64,000 bases of DNA from Staphylococcus sp. CAG:324 (GTDB lineage: Bacteria > Bacillota_I > Bacilli_A > ML615J-28 > CAG-313). This document shows, one piece after another, positions 26,090 to 34,586 of this stretch. The first letter of the stretch is position 1; each line of letters starts with the position of its first letter. Location: contig FR890808.1 of NCBI GenBank assembly GCA_000433035.1, positions 1-64,000 on the forward strand, given 5' to 3'. The notes under the pieces are model-generated. The model saw only the letters and a list, made by a program, of their open reading frames with translations. It was not told the origin of the DNA and did not search any database. Both the position numbers and the translations under genes were made by a program.

Positions 26090-28005
26090 GTTACTTTATT
26101 TTTCATTTGTTCCCTTATTCCTTTTAAAATTTCAACCATTGCCCATGTATCTTGTCTACAATATATGCGAAGTGCTACATATTTTTCTTGATATTCTTTT
26201 GTAGTCAAGAAAGGAAGCATCCCATATGTAAGGATTGCTTCAGTACCATTTTTCACATCTAAATTTGTATATGTTAAATTGGTAAAAAGAGGCAATACTT
26301 TTTTGATTGAAAAAGAACCATGCATTAAATTATTGTAATATGTAAAACTTGGCTTATCCCTACTTGTATTTGGAAATAACTCTTTCGATCCTCTTAATAC
26401 CTCTAACAAATCAAAAATATGATCATTTATTTTATCTAATTGATCTTTTTTATCTTTAAAAATGAAACTTAATTCTTTTAATCTAGTTTTCTCAAAAGAC
26501 TTATTATAAACAATAACGGTGCCACCATTTGTTAAATCAATATGCGCAATCAGACTCTCAATTAACTCTAATCTATGATCTTGATGATCTTTGGCTAAAT
26601 ATTCAAAATGATCTTGAATACAATCACAATGACCTAATGCTTTTTCCACATGTAGGGAATATTGAAATAAGGATTGTGTATATGGATGTTCCCCTTTAAA
26701 ACGAGGAAGAGGACAATTATAACTTTCGAAATCCAAATAATATACTGGATATTTAATTTTTTTAATTGCTTCTTTCATTCTTGCTTTATCAATATATATC
26801 TCATTATTTATATAACAATCATATTGAATAAGATTTTCTTTTTTGTTTAAATAGGTTTTAACATCATCTATTTTATAAAATCCTTGATTAATTAATTCAA
26901 AAACATCATAATATTTTTTCTTATTATCCTTAGTGGGCTTACTAAAAGCATATTGTTTTTTTAAATATTCTAAAATTGAACCATCTTGTAATACTTCTTT
27001 CATACATACTTTACAAAATTTACACATCGTGGTTTTTTTATATTCACAATGCTTGCCTAAACATTTAGGACCAATTGTTAAGTATTTTTCTCTTTTTAAA
27101 ATTTGTTGTTTTTCTTCTTCAATTTGTGTTAAATATAATTTCGATAAATCATTCATGTCGTAAATTTTAAATAAAGCCTCGCCATTTTCATCTAAATCAT
27201 ATAATGGCTTGTTATCACAATCATATTTACCATTAAAAGTATAATTGGCATTGAGAACGACTAAATAATATTCTATCTTTTTATCTAAAAAAGAATTTTT
27301 TTGTTTCAAACTATTTTCAATAATATGTCGTTGAACGGAAATATCATATATATATTTTCCCACATCGGAATATCGATCGAGTAGTATTTTTTGCTTTTTA
27401 TCCAATCGCATCTTTTCTTTTTCATCAAAAACATGACTCATATCTTGATATCTAATAATATTGTCTTTATCTTTTACAAAAAAGTAGTAGGGTTTTTTGT
27501 TGATCATAACACAAAAATCATCATACTTTTTAGATGTAGTTGCTTTAACCTCAAAAATTTTAATCGTTTTTTCATCTTCAAAATAAGCATCTAGATAACA
27601 ATAAAAAAGGTTTCCTTCTTCTTTATATGAATATTTTTTTTGTTTATATGTATTGACAGAAGCAACTACTTGATGTTGAAACACCTTTTCAATATAACAA
27701 GTAGCTAGTCTTTCAACTTCTGTAAAGGTTTTTGCAAAAGCCTCCATTTGAGCATTGGTAATATTTAATAAATCATCCCCCGTTTTTTCGTCAAACATTT
27801 CTTGAAATATTTCTTCAATTTTTTCGTTTTTAACATCAAATAAATTGTCCTTTAATGTGAATATAGTCTTTTCTATATCTTGTTCTATTTTATTTCCCTC
27901 AATTTCTTTTATGTTGTGTAATCCCCTATTTATATATAAATCATATAGAGAAATAAAATTATGACATCGTGATAAATTTTTGAATATCGTTTTAGAAATA
28001 TGCAT
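26086..28005 (-). CDS. DUF2779 protein: Fe-S-linked, RNase H-fold exonuclease-like
   Basis: The 639-residue product matches the DUF2779 type. Its first half resembles a Cas4/RecB-like nuclease: VKATTSKKYDDFCVMINKKP carries a plausible catalytic Glu-x-Lys (FEVKATTS), and a Cys-rich site CLGKHCEYKKTTMCKFCKVC lies near 315-335. The second half has YYLDFESYNCPLPRF (DExx of a DEDD-type exonuclease) near 425, an IVYNKSFEKTRL segment, and IYCRQDTWAMVEIL (final Asp) near 625. DUF2779 is an uncharacterised family. A nucleic-acid exonuclease is inferred from these motifs. ATG at 28005 follows GGAG and overlaps the stop of the upstream hydrogenase-like gene by one base, so the two are coupled. Confidence 0.75.
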   Translation of the reverse strand: MHISKTIFKNLSRCHNFISLYDLYINRGLHNIKEIEGNKIEQDIEKTIFTLKDNLFDVKNEKIEEIFQEMFDEKTGDDLLNITNAQMEAFAKTFTEVERLATCYIEKVFQHQVVASVNTYKQKKYSYKEEGNLFYCYLDAYFEDEKTIKIFEVKATTSKKYDDFCVMINKKPYYFFVKDKDNIIRYQDMSHVFDEKEKMRLDKKQKILLDRYSDVGKYIYDISVQRHIIENSLKQKNSFLDKKIEYYLVVLNANYTFNGKYDCDNKPLYDLDENGEALFKIYDMNDLSKLYLTQIEEEKQQILKREKYLTIGPKCLGKHCEYKKTTMCKFCKVCMKEVLQDGSILEYLKKQYAFSKPTKDNKKKYYDVFELINQGFYKIDDVKTYLNKKENLIQYDCYINNEIYIDKARMKEAIKKIKYPVYYLDFESYNCPLPRFKGEHPYTQSLFQYSLHVEKALGHCDCIQDHFEYLAKDHQDHRLELIESLIAHIDLTNGGTVIVYNKSFEKTRLKELSFIFKDKKDQLDKINDHIFDLLEVLRGSKELFPNTSRDKPSFTYYNNLMHGSFSIKKVLPLFTNLTYTNLDVKNGTEAILTYGMLPFLTTKEYQEKYVALRIYCRQDTWAMVEILKGIREQMKNKVT

Positions 28006-29135
28006 CAATATCTCCTAAATAAATTAGAATATCCTGGATAAACTAAAACATTTTTATAAAGACGATTTAAATTATATTCGCCAAGAAAACCTTCTTCGTT
28101 ATTGATATGCATTGAAAAATCTTTATAGGTAATCCAAATTAAGTCATAAGATAATTCTTTTATTTCTTCTTTTGTTAAAAATAATTCAGTAAATAAAATA
28201 GTTAATTTAAAGCCATGATAGGTAAGTACAATTTCTTTACCTAATTTATTTGTAAATACTTCTAAAGATTCCTCTTTTAATCCCATTTGTCTTAGATTTT
28301 TGAATATCGTTGTATAGTCACAAGAAACATTTAAAAATTCAGGTATTTTTTTATATATTTCCCTACTCATATTTCCATCAAAACATTGCCAATCTGCCCT
28401 AACCTCTAGATGATCAAAACAAGCAATATCATCTATCATAGATATATATAAATTACTTTTAGAATGATGACATATCACTTCTTTGATATTGGTTGTAACA
28501 TACAAAATATTGATATTAGTATCAATTTTAAGCATCTCCTTATAATACGTTTTTATCAATTGAGCCGCAATTTCTTCTGCTGGTTTTAAATTTAATGACA
28601 TTTTTTTAAAAGGAGCTATTATTTGTGGTTCAACAACTAGTAATTTATCATTTTTATTTTGATCTAATTTATTCGCAATCCTTTTGATAAATTCGTGAGT
28701 AAGTTCGGTAAATTCAACCATTTGAAATAGTTTTAAACTAATAATATCGTTAAACCCTTTTTCTTTATATCTATTAAGACAACTATCATAACATTCAGGA
28801 CTACATAAAAGAATATTATAATCACTTTGCTTTAAATCAATTATATGATTCAATTTTTCTTTTAAATGATCACTTCTTACCTTTAAGAAGTCATGTAAGT
28901 AACTATATACTTTTTTAGAATTCGTTAGTATATGCATTTCATCTAAAACCATAGTCTCTTTTGCATTAACCAATTGTGATTGTTCTTCTATTTCAACATA
29001 ACACAACTCTTCTTTATCATACTCATCTAATTTTTCATCAAGTGATGGTAAAAAAATTTGATACTGTCTAATATATTCAAAAATGCTCATTTCTTCAATA
29101 AATTCATATTCTTTATGATTTATATAAACGGCCAT
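28005..29135 (-). CDS. Cysteine-stripped [FeFe]-hydrogenase-like protein (pseudo-enzyme candidate)
   Basis: The 376-residue product reads like an iron hydrogenase without its metal ligands. Residues 1-85 follow the NuoG/hydrogenase 2Fe-2S ferredoxin domain (INHKEYEF, FEYIRQYQIFLPSL, CYVEIEEQSQLVNA, MHILTNSKKVYSYL), but only Cys45 remains of the usual four. The rest follows the H-cluster domain: GFNDIISLKLF, then AAQLIKTYYKEMLKIDTNI (hydrogenases: xxLIKTYFAExxGID), and LSYDLIWITYKDFS where hydrogenases have YxFIEVMACPGGC. The TSCCP, MPC and MACPGGC ligands are lost and the 4Fe-4S region is missing. It is probably not a hydrogenase. It is coupled to the DUF2779 gene. GAGGTGAT precedes the ATG. 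Confidence 0.55.
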   Translation of the reverse strand: MAVYINHKEYEFIEEMSIFEYIRQYQIFLPSLDEKLDEYDKEELCYVEIEEQSQLVNAKETMVLDEMHILTNSKKVYSYLHDFLKVRSDHLKEKLNHIIDLKQSDYNILLCSPECYDSCLNRYKEKGFNDIISLKLFQMVEFTELTHEFIKRIANKLDQNKNDKLLVVEPQIIAPFKKMSLNLKPAEEIAAQLIKTYYKEMLKIDTNINILYVTTNIKEVICHHSKSNLYISMIDDIACFDHLEVRADWQCFDGNMSREIYKKIPEFLNVSCDYTTIFKNLRQMGLKEESLEVFTNKLGKEIVLTYHGFKLTILFTELFLTKEEIKELSYDLIWITYKDFSMHINNEEGFLGEYNLNRLYKNVLVYPGYSNLFRRY

Positions 29136-29235
29136 TTTATCACCTCTTTATTATTATACCATATCAGTATTTTTTTTTATTTTTTTTACATATCTTTTTC
29201 AAACTTGGTTATACTAACTTTAGAGGTGGAATATT

Positions 29236-29370
29236 ATGGAAATTAAATTGACAAAAACAACTAAAAAAATTACTAGAGAAAAATGTGGTGATTGTTATTA
29301 CAATGGAGACTGTAGCATCAATTTAAAAACATGTCCATATTTGAAAAAACCTAAAGTAATGGAAGAATAA
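29236..29370 (+). CDS. 44-residue Cys4 mini-protein
   Basis: This short gene begins MEIKLTKTTKKITREKCGDC and continues with YYNGDCSINLKTCPYLKKP, giving a C-x2-C-x5-C-x6-C pattern, likely a small metal site. GAGGTGG lies 7 bases before the ATG. A TATACT -10 is at about 29211-29216 and a strong terminator follows at 29380-29406, so it is a complete one-gene unit. It is divergent from the hydrogenase-like gene. No function is recognised. Confidence 0.7.
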   Translation: MEIKLTKTTKKITREKCGDCYYNGDCSINLKTCPYLKKPKVMEE

Positions 29371-29379
29371 TATTACTAT

Positions 29380-29406
29380 AAATGAATATATATGATATAT
29401 TCATTT
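29380..29406 (+). terminator. Terminator of the Cys4 mini-protein gene
   Basis: Perfect 12-bp arms (AAATGAATATAT / ATATATTCATTT), 3-base loop, then TTTATTTT on the plus strand. Confidence 0.85.
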
Positions 29407-29452
29407 TTTATTTTCTTTACAATTTCTCATAAAGAATGTAGGCTCATTTTTT

Positions 29453-29488
29453 TTCAAAAAAAGAACTAAGTTTTGAAACTTAGTTCTT
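29453..29488 (-). terminator. Terminator of the tRNA operon
   Basis: Perfect 13-bp arms (AAGAACTAAGTTT / AAACTTAGTTCTT) with a T-run on the minus strand, 12 bases after tRNA-Phe. Confidence 0.9.
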
Positions 29489-29500
29489 CATTTTTCATTA

Positions 29501-29576
29501 TGGTGGCTTGGGCCGGGATCGAACCGGCGACACATGGATTTTCAGTCCATTGCTCTACCGACTGAGCTACCTAGCC
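29501..29576 (-). tRNA. tRNA-Phe (GAA)
   Basis: The 76-base cloverleaf has anticodon stem ATGGA/TCCAT around loop CTGAAAA (anticodon GAA), TTCGATC in the T-loop and an encoded CCA. The acceptor stem GGCTAGG / CCAAGCC has an A-A mismatch at 5-68, where most relatives have a pair. Confidence 0.97.
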
Positions 29577-29583
29577 AAAATAA

Positions 29584-29659
29584 TGGCGGTTCCAACGGGA
29601 CTTGAACCCGCGATCTCCAGTGTGACAGACTGGCATGTTAACCACTACACCATGGAACC
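29584..29659 (-). tRNA. tRNA-Asp (GTC)
   Basis: The 76-base cloverleaf has acceptor GGTTCCA / TGGAACC, anticodon loop CTGTCAC (GTC), T-loop TTCAAGT and an encoded CCA. Confidence 0.97.
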
Positions 29660-29661
29660 AT

Positions 29662-29744
29662 TGGTGCGGGCGACAGGAATCGAACCTGCACTCGTGAGAA
29701 CTAGAGCCTAAATCTAGCGCGTCTGCCAGTTCCGCCACGCCCGC
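29662..29744 (-). tRNA. tRNA-Leu (TAG)
   Basis: This 83-base class II tRNA has a long variable arm, acceptor GCGGGCG / CGCCCGC, anticodon loop TTTAGGC (TAG) and an encoded CCA. It is the first of the three-tRNA operon. Confidence 0.97.
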
Positions 29745-29766
29745 ATATCAATAACAATGCTTTAAT

Positions 29767-29795
29767 ATTATAGCATAATTTAAACTTTGTTGCAA
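29767..29795 (-). promoter_or_regulatory. Promoter of the tRNA operon
   Basis: TTGCAA (29790-29795) and TATAAT (29767-29772), 17-bp spacer, minus strand, 23 bases before tRNA-Leu. Confidence 0.85.
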
Positions 29796-29813
29796 GTAAT
29801 TTGAAATATAAAA

Positions 29814-29842
29814 ATGAATAAGGGAATTTCCCCCTTATTCAT
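29814..29842 (-). terminator. Terminator of the DUF2188-like gene
   Basis: Arms ATGAATAAGGG / CCCTTATTCAT flank 7 bases, with TTTTATA following on the minus strand. The upstream arm includes the last codons and the stop of the gene. Confidence 0.85.
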
Positions 29843-30023
29843 TACTACAACTTGTTGTGTCACATACACATAATTCACAATGACACTCATCTGCCAATTT
29901 TTGGCCTGCTTTAACACAAGCATCTTTTGTTTTATAATGCTTTTCTAAAACAACACCAAATTCATTTTCAATTTCCCAATTGTTTTTTTCTTTACATGGT
30001 CTACAAGTTATTTTTTTGTCCAT
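29835..30023 (-). CDS. Cys-rich DUF2188-like small protein
   Basis: The 62-residue product has the DUF2188 layout: a short strand (ITCRPCKEKNNWEIENE), VVLEKHYKTKDACVKAGQKL, then a helix and strand. Its C-terminus is Cys-rich (CHCELCVCDTTSC), which is not typical and may bind a metal. The start at 30023 follows GAGGTGAT; the longer frame lacks a ribosome site. It is a single gene with its own terminator. Function unknown. Confidence 0.7.
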   Translation of the reverse strand: MDKKITCRPCKEKNNWEIENEFGVVLEKHYKTKDACVKAGQKLADECHCELCVCDTTSCSNE

Positions 30024-30217
30024 TACTATCACCTCATCTTTCACAATCTTATTATGTGTTAATGTTGTTATTTTAATAGTGGTATTTTTCACTAATTTTT
30101 TTAATGATTTATAACATATTAATATTATTATAAACTTATTTTGAATAATTATACAATTTCCATTTTTTATCTTAAAAATTATAAAAAGTGAATTACTGAT
30201 AATTCACTTTTTTATTA

Positions 30218-32515
30218 TTAATATTTTTTTAATAAAATTTTAATTGCTATCAATGATGAACATAAAGCAAATAATAATGCTGAGGTATTTGAATTGCAAC
30301 CTTTTGTTTTTATTTCATTTATTTCATCAATTGCGTTTTGAAAAATTTCATCTATTTCCTCTAAACTATCGCTATTATCTATATTATTATTTGTTTTCTC
30401 TATTATTTCATCTATTAATTTTTGATTTTTTTTGTTATATTTTTTATTTACTAAACTAGCTAATAACTGATTTTTCTTTGTTTCTTTATATTCATTAAGA
30501 ATAACAGTTTTAGTTTTAATTTTTGCCATTTCTTCTTTGGCATTTGATATCAATCCTACTTGTTCTTCTAAAGAAACAGTTTTCAATTTATGATTTACTT
30601 CATCAATAATTACGTCCAAACTATTTTTTTCTGCTTCATAATAGTTAGATAAATCTAATTGACTTGGAAACCACAAAACATCAACAATTAATCTGTTATT
30701 TCGATTAGGATTTGATCCTACTGTATAATCAATAGAAATATTTATATTCAAATTCTTAAACTTAGAAAGGGTGATGCTTGTTTGCTCCAATGAAAAATCA
30801 TCGATAAAATCAATTCCTCCATTATAATTTATAGTTCCAAAACTAGCCAAAGAATTAACATCTGTTATTTTATGTTGTATTATTACATTATCATCTACTA
30901 TATCAAAAATAGCATTTTCAACTTTAGGTGGAATTTTACCAGTTGTGAACACCTGTTTTTTTCCAACATTACTTGCCTTAACACCATTATATATGATATC
31001 ATATGAATAATTTAATTCACAAATTGTATTAGGAGTAAGACCATCAAAAATAAATTCATTCGTTTTCATTTCTTTTGTTACTCCATTGATTGTTACCATT
31101 ACATTTTCAATTTCAATTCCTTTAGATAGATTACCATAGGAAAGTTTTACACTATCATCTTCTAATTCTGAAAAATTAAGTTTTAATTCTGGAACTACAA
31201 TTAATAAAGCATTGCTATTTGTTCTTTCTTCACCATCAGATGGAGAATTCATAATTACAAATTCTCCATTTTCATTTCGAACACCAAATGTTGAAGATCC
31301 ACCACCATCATTATTAAATCCTTGATAACAATCATAATACTTCATCATTGCACCTTGTTCATCTTGAGTCATTCCATACATATTATTATCTTGTTGACGA
31401 CCATCAACAACAAAAAACATTAAAGTGCCATCTTCTTTTACACCAATGCAAGTCCTAGGATGACGATCCTGACGCATACCATCGGAATTATCTGTAGATA
31501 CCTCTCCGTTTTGAACCAAGGTTGAACCAACAGCCATTATTTGATCACAAGCAGCCATATCACCTATGACTTCTTTTTGAACACGAATTGTCCTACCAAT
31601 TTCTAGATAATTTTTTATTTCTTGATTATCTGTTACTATTGCAAATTGTCCAAAAACTAATGTTGTGGCTTCATTTATTTTACTGATTTCCCCTTTTGCA
31701 TATATTTGTGGCATATCTGTTGGTAAACATCTTTGCGGTCTTTCTATAATATAACTATTTGTATTTGGAACATCAATATTTGTTTGAACATAATCATCAG
31801 GAATTCCATCATCATCTTTATGTATATTCGTACGATAGGTATATAGGACTGCAAGTTCATCCGCCTTTGGAGTTTCATTTATTTTATCTATATTAAACGT
31901 TTTAATAACTTCACCATTTTCATCATAAATTGTAAGTACATGATAATCAGTAAATGTCATTGCATCCGTAGTCATAAACGAATTAGTAGTACCATTATTT
32001 GTATATCCTATACTTTTTGATTCAATTGCTCTTAGGACTTCACCATCTGAAACTGTTGTTCCAGTTGTATGGTAAGGCAATGCTTTATCATGAGCCTTCC
32101 AATCATAAAAATCACCATTTACACCTGCAATTACAACCCATCCTGGGTTGGTAGCTTCAAAATATTGTACAAATTTAGTAAGTGTTTGTTTAGACCAGCC
32201 GTTAGAAGTAGGATAAGTATAATTCACAACTCTTACATTTTTTGTGCTAGGTACACTTAAAACATTAACAACTTGAGGACTATTGATAGAATTAGAATCA
32301 TTATTACAACGCTTCGCAGTGGAAATTGCGGTTGTTTTGATATGTTCAATACCATAACCCAAGTCTTGATTAATTAACCTTTCGTTTTCTTGATAAGTGG
32401 CATATTCAGTATCAATGATTTTAATTTCATCAGCATTACTATTTATACCAAATAAACCAATTGAACATATTAAAAAAACAAAAATAAAATGTAATCTAAT
32501 TAATCCTTTTCTCAT
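30218..32515 (-). CDS. Secreted phosphodiester glycosidase (NAGPA domain) with C-terminal anchor
   Basis: The 765-residue exported protein has a signal peptide (about 1-28). The NAGPA domain is recognisable by VVIAGVNGDFYDW, QDRHPRTCIGVKEDGTLMFF, VVDGRQ and GFNNDGGGSSTF; the family cleaves GlcNAc-1-phosphodiesters and occurs in surface-glycan proteins. A fibronectin-like part and a long helical region (about 600-735) follow. A C-terminal hydrophobic helix with a KK tail (SALLFALCSSLIAIKILLKKY) looks like a membrane or sorting anchor, although no LPXTG motif is seen. AAGGAG precedes the ATG. It lies downstream of efp but behind efp's terminator. Confidence 0.82.
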   Translation of the reverse strand: MRKGLIRLHFIFVFLICSIGLFGINSNADEIKIIDTEYATYQENERLINQDLGYGIEHIKTTAISTAKRCNNDSNSINSPQVVNVLSVPSTKNVRVVNYTYPTSNGWSKQTLTKFVQYFEATNPGWVVIAGVNGDFYDWKAHDKALPYHTTGTTVSDGEVLRAIESKSIGYTNNGTTNSFMTTDAMTFTDYHVLTIYDENGEVIKTFNIDKINETPKADELAVLYTYRTNIHKDDDGIPDDYVQTNIDVPNTNSYIIERPQRCLPTDMPQIYAKGEISKINEATTLVFGQFAIVTDNQEIKNYLEIGRTIRVQKEVIGDMAACDQIMAVGSTLVQNGEVSTDNSDGMRQDRHPRTCIGVKEDGTLMFFVVDGRQQDNNMYGMTQDEQGAMMKYYDCYQGFNNDGGGSSTFGVRNENGEFVIMNSPSDGEERTNSNALLIVVPELKLNFSELEDDSVKLSYGNLSKGIEIENVMVTINGVTKEMKTNEFIFDGLTPNTICELNYSYDIIYNGVKASNVGKKQVFTTGKIPPKVENAIFDIVDDNVIIQHKITDVNSLASFGTINYNGGIDFIDDFSLEQTSITLSKFKNLNINISIDYTVGSNPNRNNRLIVDVLWFPSQLDLSNYYEAEKNSLDVIIDEVNHKLKTVSLEEQVGLISNAKEEMAKIKTKTVILNEYKETKKNQLLASLVNKKYNKKNQKLIDEIIEKTNNNIDNSDSLEEIDEIFQNAIDEINEIKTKGCNSNTSALLFALCSSLIAIKILLKKY

Positions 32516-32552
32516 TAATCATCTCTCCTTTTGATATATTATATCACAATAA

Positions 32553-32589
32553 AATTAAAAAAGTGTGAAAAAGCAAATTATTCACACTT
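32553..32589 (-). terminator. Terminator of efp
   Basis: AAGTGTGAA and TTCACACTT flank 11 bases. TTTTTTAATTTT follows on the minus strand. Confidence 0.85.
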
Positions 32590-32597
32590 AAATTTTT

Positions 32598-33155
32598 CTA
32601 TCCTCTTGAATTATATTTTCCATCCCATGTAGAAACAACGACTCTATCACCTTGTTCTATAAACATTGGAACTTTTACAACAAGACCAGTTTCTAATTTT
32701 ACTTCTTTTAAAGCATTAGTTGCTGTATTCCCCGCAACAGCTGGTGATGCTTCAGTTACCTCTAAAGAAACTTTTTCTGGCAAATTTACCCCTAAAATTT
32801 CATCACCATAAAAAACAATTTCAATATTCATTCCCTCAAGTAAAAACTTAGATTCCCATTCCAATCTTTCTGCTGGAATTTCTACTTGTTCATATGTTTC
32901 CATATCCATAAAACAATATTCAGAACCACCATATAAATATTGCATTTTTCTTTTTTCAATCATTGCTTGCTCTAACTTTTCACCAGCATTGAATGAATAT
33001 TCTGTAGTTGTACCTGTTCTTAAATTACGTAATTTAGTACGTACAAAAGCTTGACCTTTACCTGGTTTTACATGCTGAAAATCCACAATTGTAAAAATTT
33101 GATTATTATAAAGTATTGTCATACCAGTTTTAAAATCAGCAGTAGTTATAGACAT
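32598..33155 (-). CDS. efp: Translation elongation factor P
   Basis: EF-P relieves ribosome stalling at polyproline stretches. The 185-residue product has the three beta-barrel domains: FKTGMTILYNNQIFTIVDFQHVKPGKGQAFVRTKLRN in domain I (with the tip KPGKGQ where Lys is modified in relatives), YLYGGSEYCFMDMETYEQ in domain II, and GLVVKVPMFIEQGDRVVVSTWDGKY in domain III. Length is standard. AGGAGG precedes the ATG. It is transcribed alone and divergent from ispH. Confidence 0.97.
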   Translation of the reverse strand: MSITTADFKTGMTILYNNQIFTIVDFQHVKPGKGQAFVRTKLRNLRTGTTTEYSFNAGEKLEQAMIEKRKMQYLYGGSEYCFMDMETYEQVEIPAERLEWESKFLLEGMNIEIVFYGDEILGVNLPEKVSLEVTEASPAVAGNTATNALKEVKLETGLVVKVPMFIEQGDRVVVSTWDGKYNSRG

Positions 33156-33196
33156 AATTTCCTCCTAATATTTTATTATTCATTTTTTACTTGTTT

Positions 33197-33225
33197 ATTA
33201 TACCAAAATATAATTTCTTTTTCAA
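33197..33225 (-). promoter_or_regulatory. Promoter of efp
   Basis: TTGAAA (33220-33225) and TATAAT (33197-33202), 17-bp spacer, minus strand. Confidence 0.85.
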
Positions 33226-33241
33226 CTTATTAACTAATGAT

Positions 33242-33270
33242 TTGCAAAAAGAATGTTTTTTATTTATAAT
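33242..33270 (+). promoter_or_regulatory. Promoter of ispH
   Basis: TTGCAA (33242-33247) and TATAAT (33265-33270), 17-bp spacer, plus strand. Its -35 lies 16 bp from the efp -35. Confidence 0.8.
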
Positions 33271-33295
33271 GGTATTATATATGGGAGTGAATTTT

Positions 33296-34216
33296 ATGCG
33301 AATTATTACAAAAGCAAAAGAAATCGGTTTTTGTTATGGTGTAAAAAATGCTATTTATATTGTACAAGATCTTGTTAAAAATAAAAATGTCCCTAGACCA
33401 ATTTATTTACTAGGTGATTTAGTACATAATCATCATATTAATGAATATTTGACATCTTTAGGTATTATCATTCTAAGGGGAGAGAAAAGAATTGATATGC
33501 TAGATAGAATTGAAAGTGGTACCGTTATTTTTACTGCTCATGGTGTTAGTCAGGAAGTAAGACATAAAGCCCAAAAGATGGGACTTACTATTATTGATGC
33601 TACTTGTCCTTACGTTAAACTAACTTTCAACAAAATGCAAAAAGCAATTGATAACGGCTATGAAATTCTATTTGTTGGTAAACCTAACCACCCTGAAACC
33701 GAAACGGCTCTCTCATTATCTGAAAATGTTTATCTCGTTAACCATGATATAACTCAATTGACATTTAAGAAACCTCTTTTATGTCACCAAACTACTATGT
33801 CATCCTATGATATTGAAAATATATTTCATAATTTAAAATCAAACTTTTCAAATCTAGAAAAAATGGATATGATTTGTAAAGTTAGTGAAAAAAGACAAAA
33901 ATCACTTTTAGAACTGAAACATCATTGTTTTTTATCGCCTGCACTTATTATTGTAATTGGTGATAAATCTAGCAATAATTCAAATAAACTATATGAAATG
34001 GCAAAAAGAATAAACAAAAGCGATGTCTTATTTATTGATAGCATTTCTGAACTTGATTTTCAAAATATAAAAAAGTATAAAGAAATCATATTATATAGTG
34101 GAACGTCAACTCCTGAGGCTATAACTAACGAATTATATCATTTATTACTAAATTTAGATAATATAAAAGAAAAAAGAATATCATCAAAACTTATTCTAAA
34201 AGACTATCCCAAATAA
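33296..34216 (+). CDS. ispH: 4-hydroxy-3-methylbut-2-enyl diphosphate reductase
   Basis: IspH is the last enzyme of the MEP isoprenoid pathway, a 4Fe-4S reductase that makes IPP and DMAPP. The 306-residue product has the three cluster Cys: Cys13 (GFCYGV), DATCPYV near 103, and MICKVSEKRQ near 194. Substrate His residues are in LVHNHHINEYL, FTAHGVSQEV and GKPNHPETE. GGGAGTG precedes the ATG at 33296, which lies behind the promoter. The longer open frame begins before the promoter and is rejected. The presence of ispH indicates the MEP rather than the mevalonate route. Confidence 0.96.
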   Translation: MRIITKAKEIGFCYGVKNAIYIVQDLVKNKNVPRPIYLLGDLVHNHHINEYLTSLGIIILRGEKRIDMLDRIESGTVIFTAHGVSQEVRHKAQKMGLTIIDATCPYVKLTFNKMQKAIDNGYEILFVGKPNHPETETALSLSENVYLVNHDITQLTFKKPLLCHQTTMSSYDIENIFHNLKSNFSNLEKMDMICKVSEKRQKSLLELKHHCFLSPALIIVIGDKSSNNSNKLYEMAKRINKSDVLFIDSISELDFQNIKKYKEIILYSGTSTPEAITNELYHLLLNLDNIKEKRISSKLILKDYPK

Positions 34217-34265
34217 AAAAGGTATCATAAAATGAAATTTTATTTTCAAATTATGATACCTTTTT
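34216..34265. terminator. Bidirectional terminator between ispH and the small membrane gene
   Basis: Arms of 15 bp (AAAAAGGTATCATAA / TTATGATACCTTTTT) flank 20 bases. T-runs on both strands serve the two converging genes. Confidence 0.9.
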
Positions 34266-34266
34266 A

Positions 34267-34500
34267 TTAATCAATCCACCAAACTGTACCTTTTACAACA
34301 ATCATTACAAGATCAATAATCCAAAGAATTAAAAATCCACCTGTTAAAAGTAATAATACCGCAAGTATAATGCCAAGTACATTGTTTTTAGCAATTGATC
34401 GGCATAGACGATAAACATTAGCAAATAAATCTCCAATTAAAACTAAAATAAATTTTACTATTCTTGGAAGATCATCTAAAGTTTTTACAAAATCTTTCAT
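34267..34500 (-). CDS. Small two-helix membrane protein
   Basis: The product of about 77 residues has an amphipathic N-terminus (MKDFVKTLDDLPRIVKFIL), a hydrophobic segment, and a strong helix (NNVLGIILAVLLLLTGGFLILWIIDLVMIVV). The second half resembles the TM2/superinfection-immunity-like small membrane proteins. ATG at 34500 follows GGAG with good spacing; an upstream GTG overlaps it. Function unknown. It is transcribed alone. Confidence 0.65.
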   Translation of the reverse strand: MKDFVKTLDDLPRIVKFILVLIGDLFANVYRLCRSIAKNNVLGIILAVLLLLTGGFLILWIIDLVMIVVKGTVWWID

Positions 34501-34586
34501 ATATGACACTCCTTTTTGATGTTAATGTTTTCCATTAACTACATCTATATTATAATCCTTTTTATTTTTTTGTCAATAAAAATTTA

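Noticed and set aside
29508..29711. Plus-strand frame across the tRNA genes
   Set aside because: It reads through three tRNAs in reverse, a common false call in many genomes.
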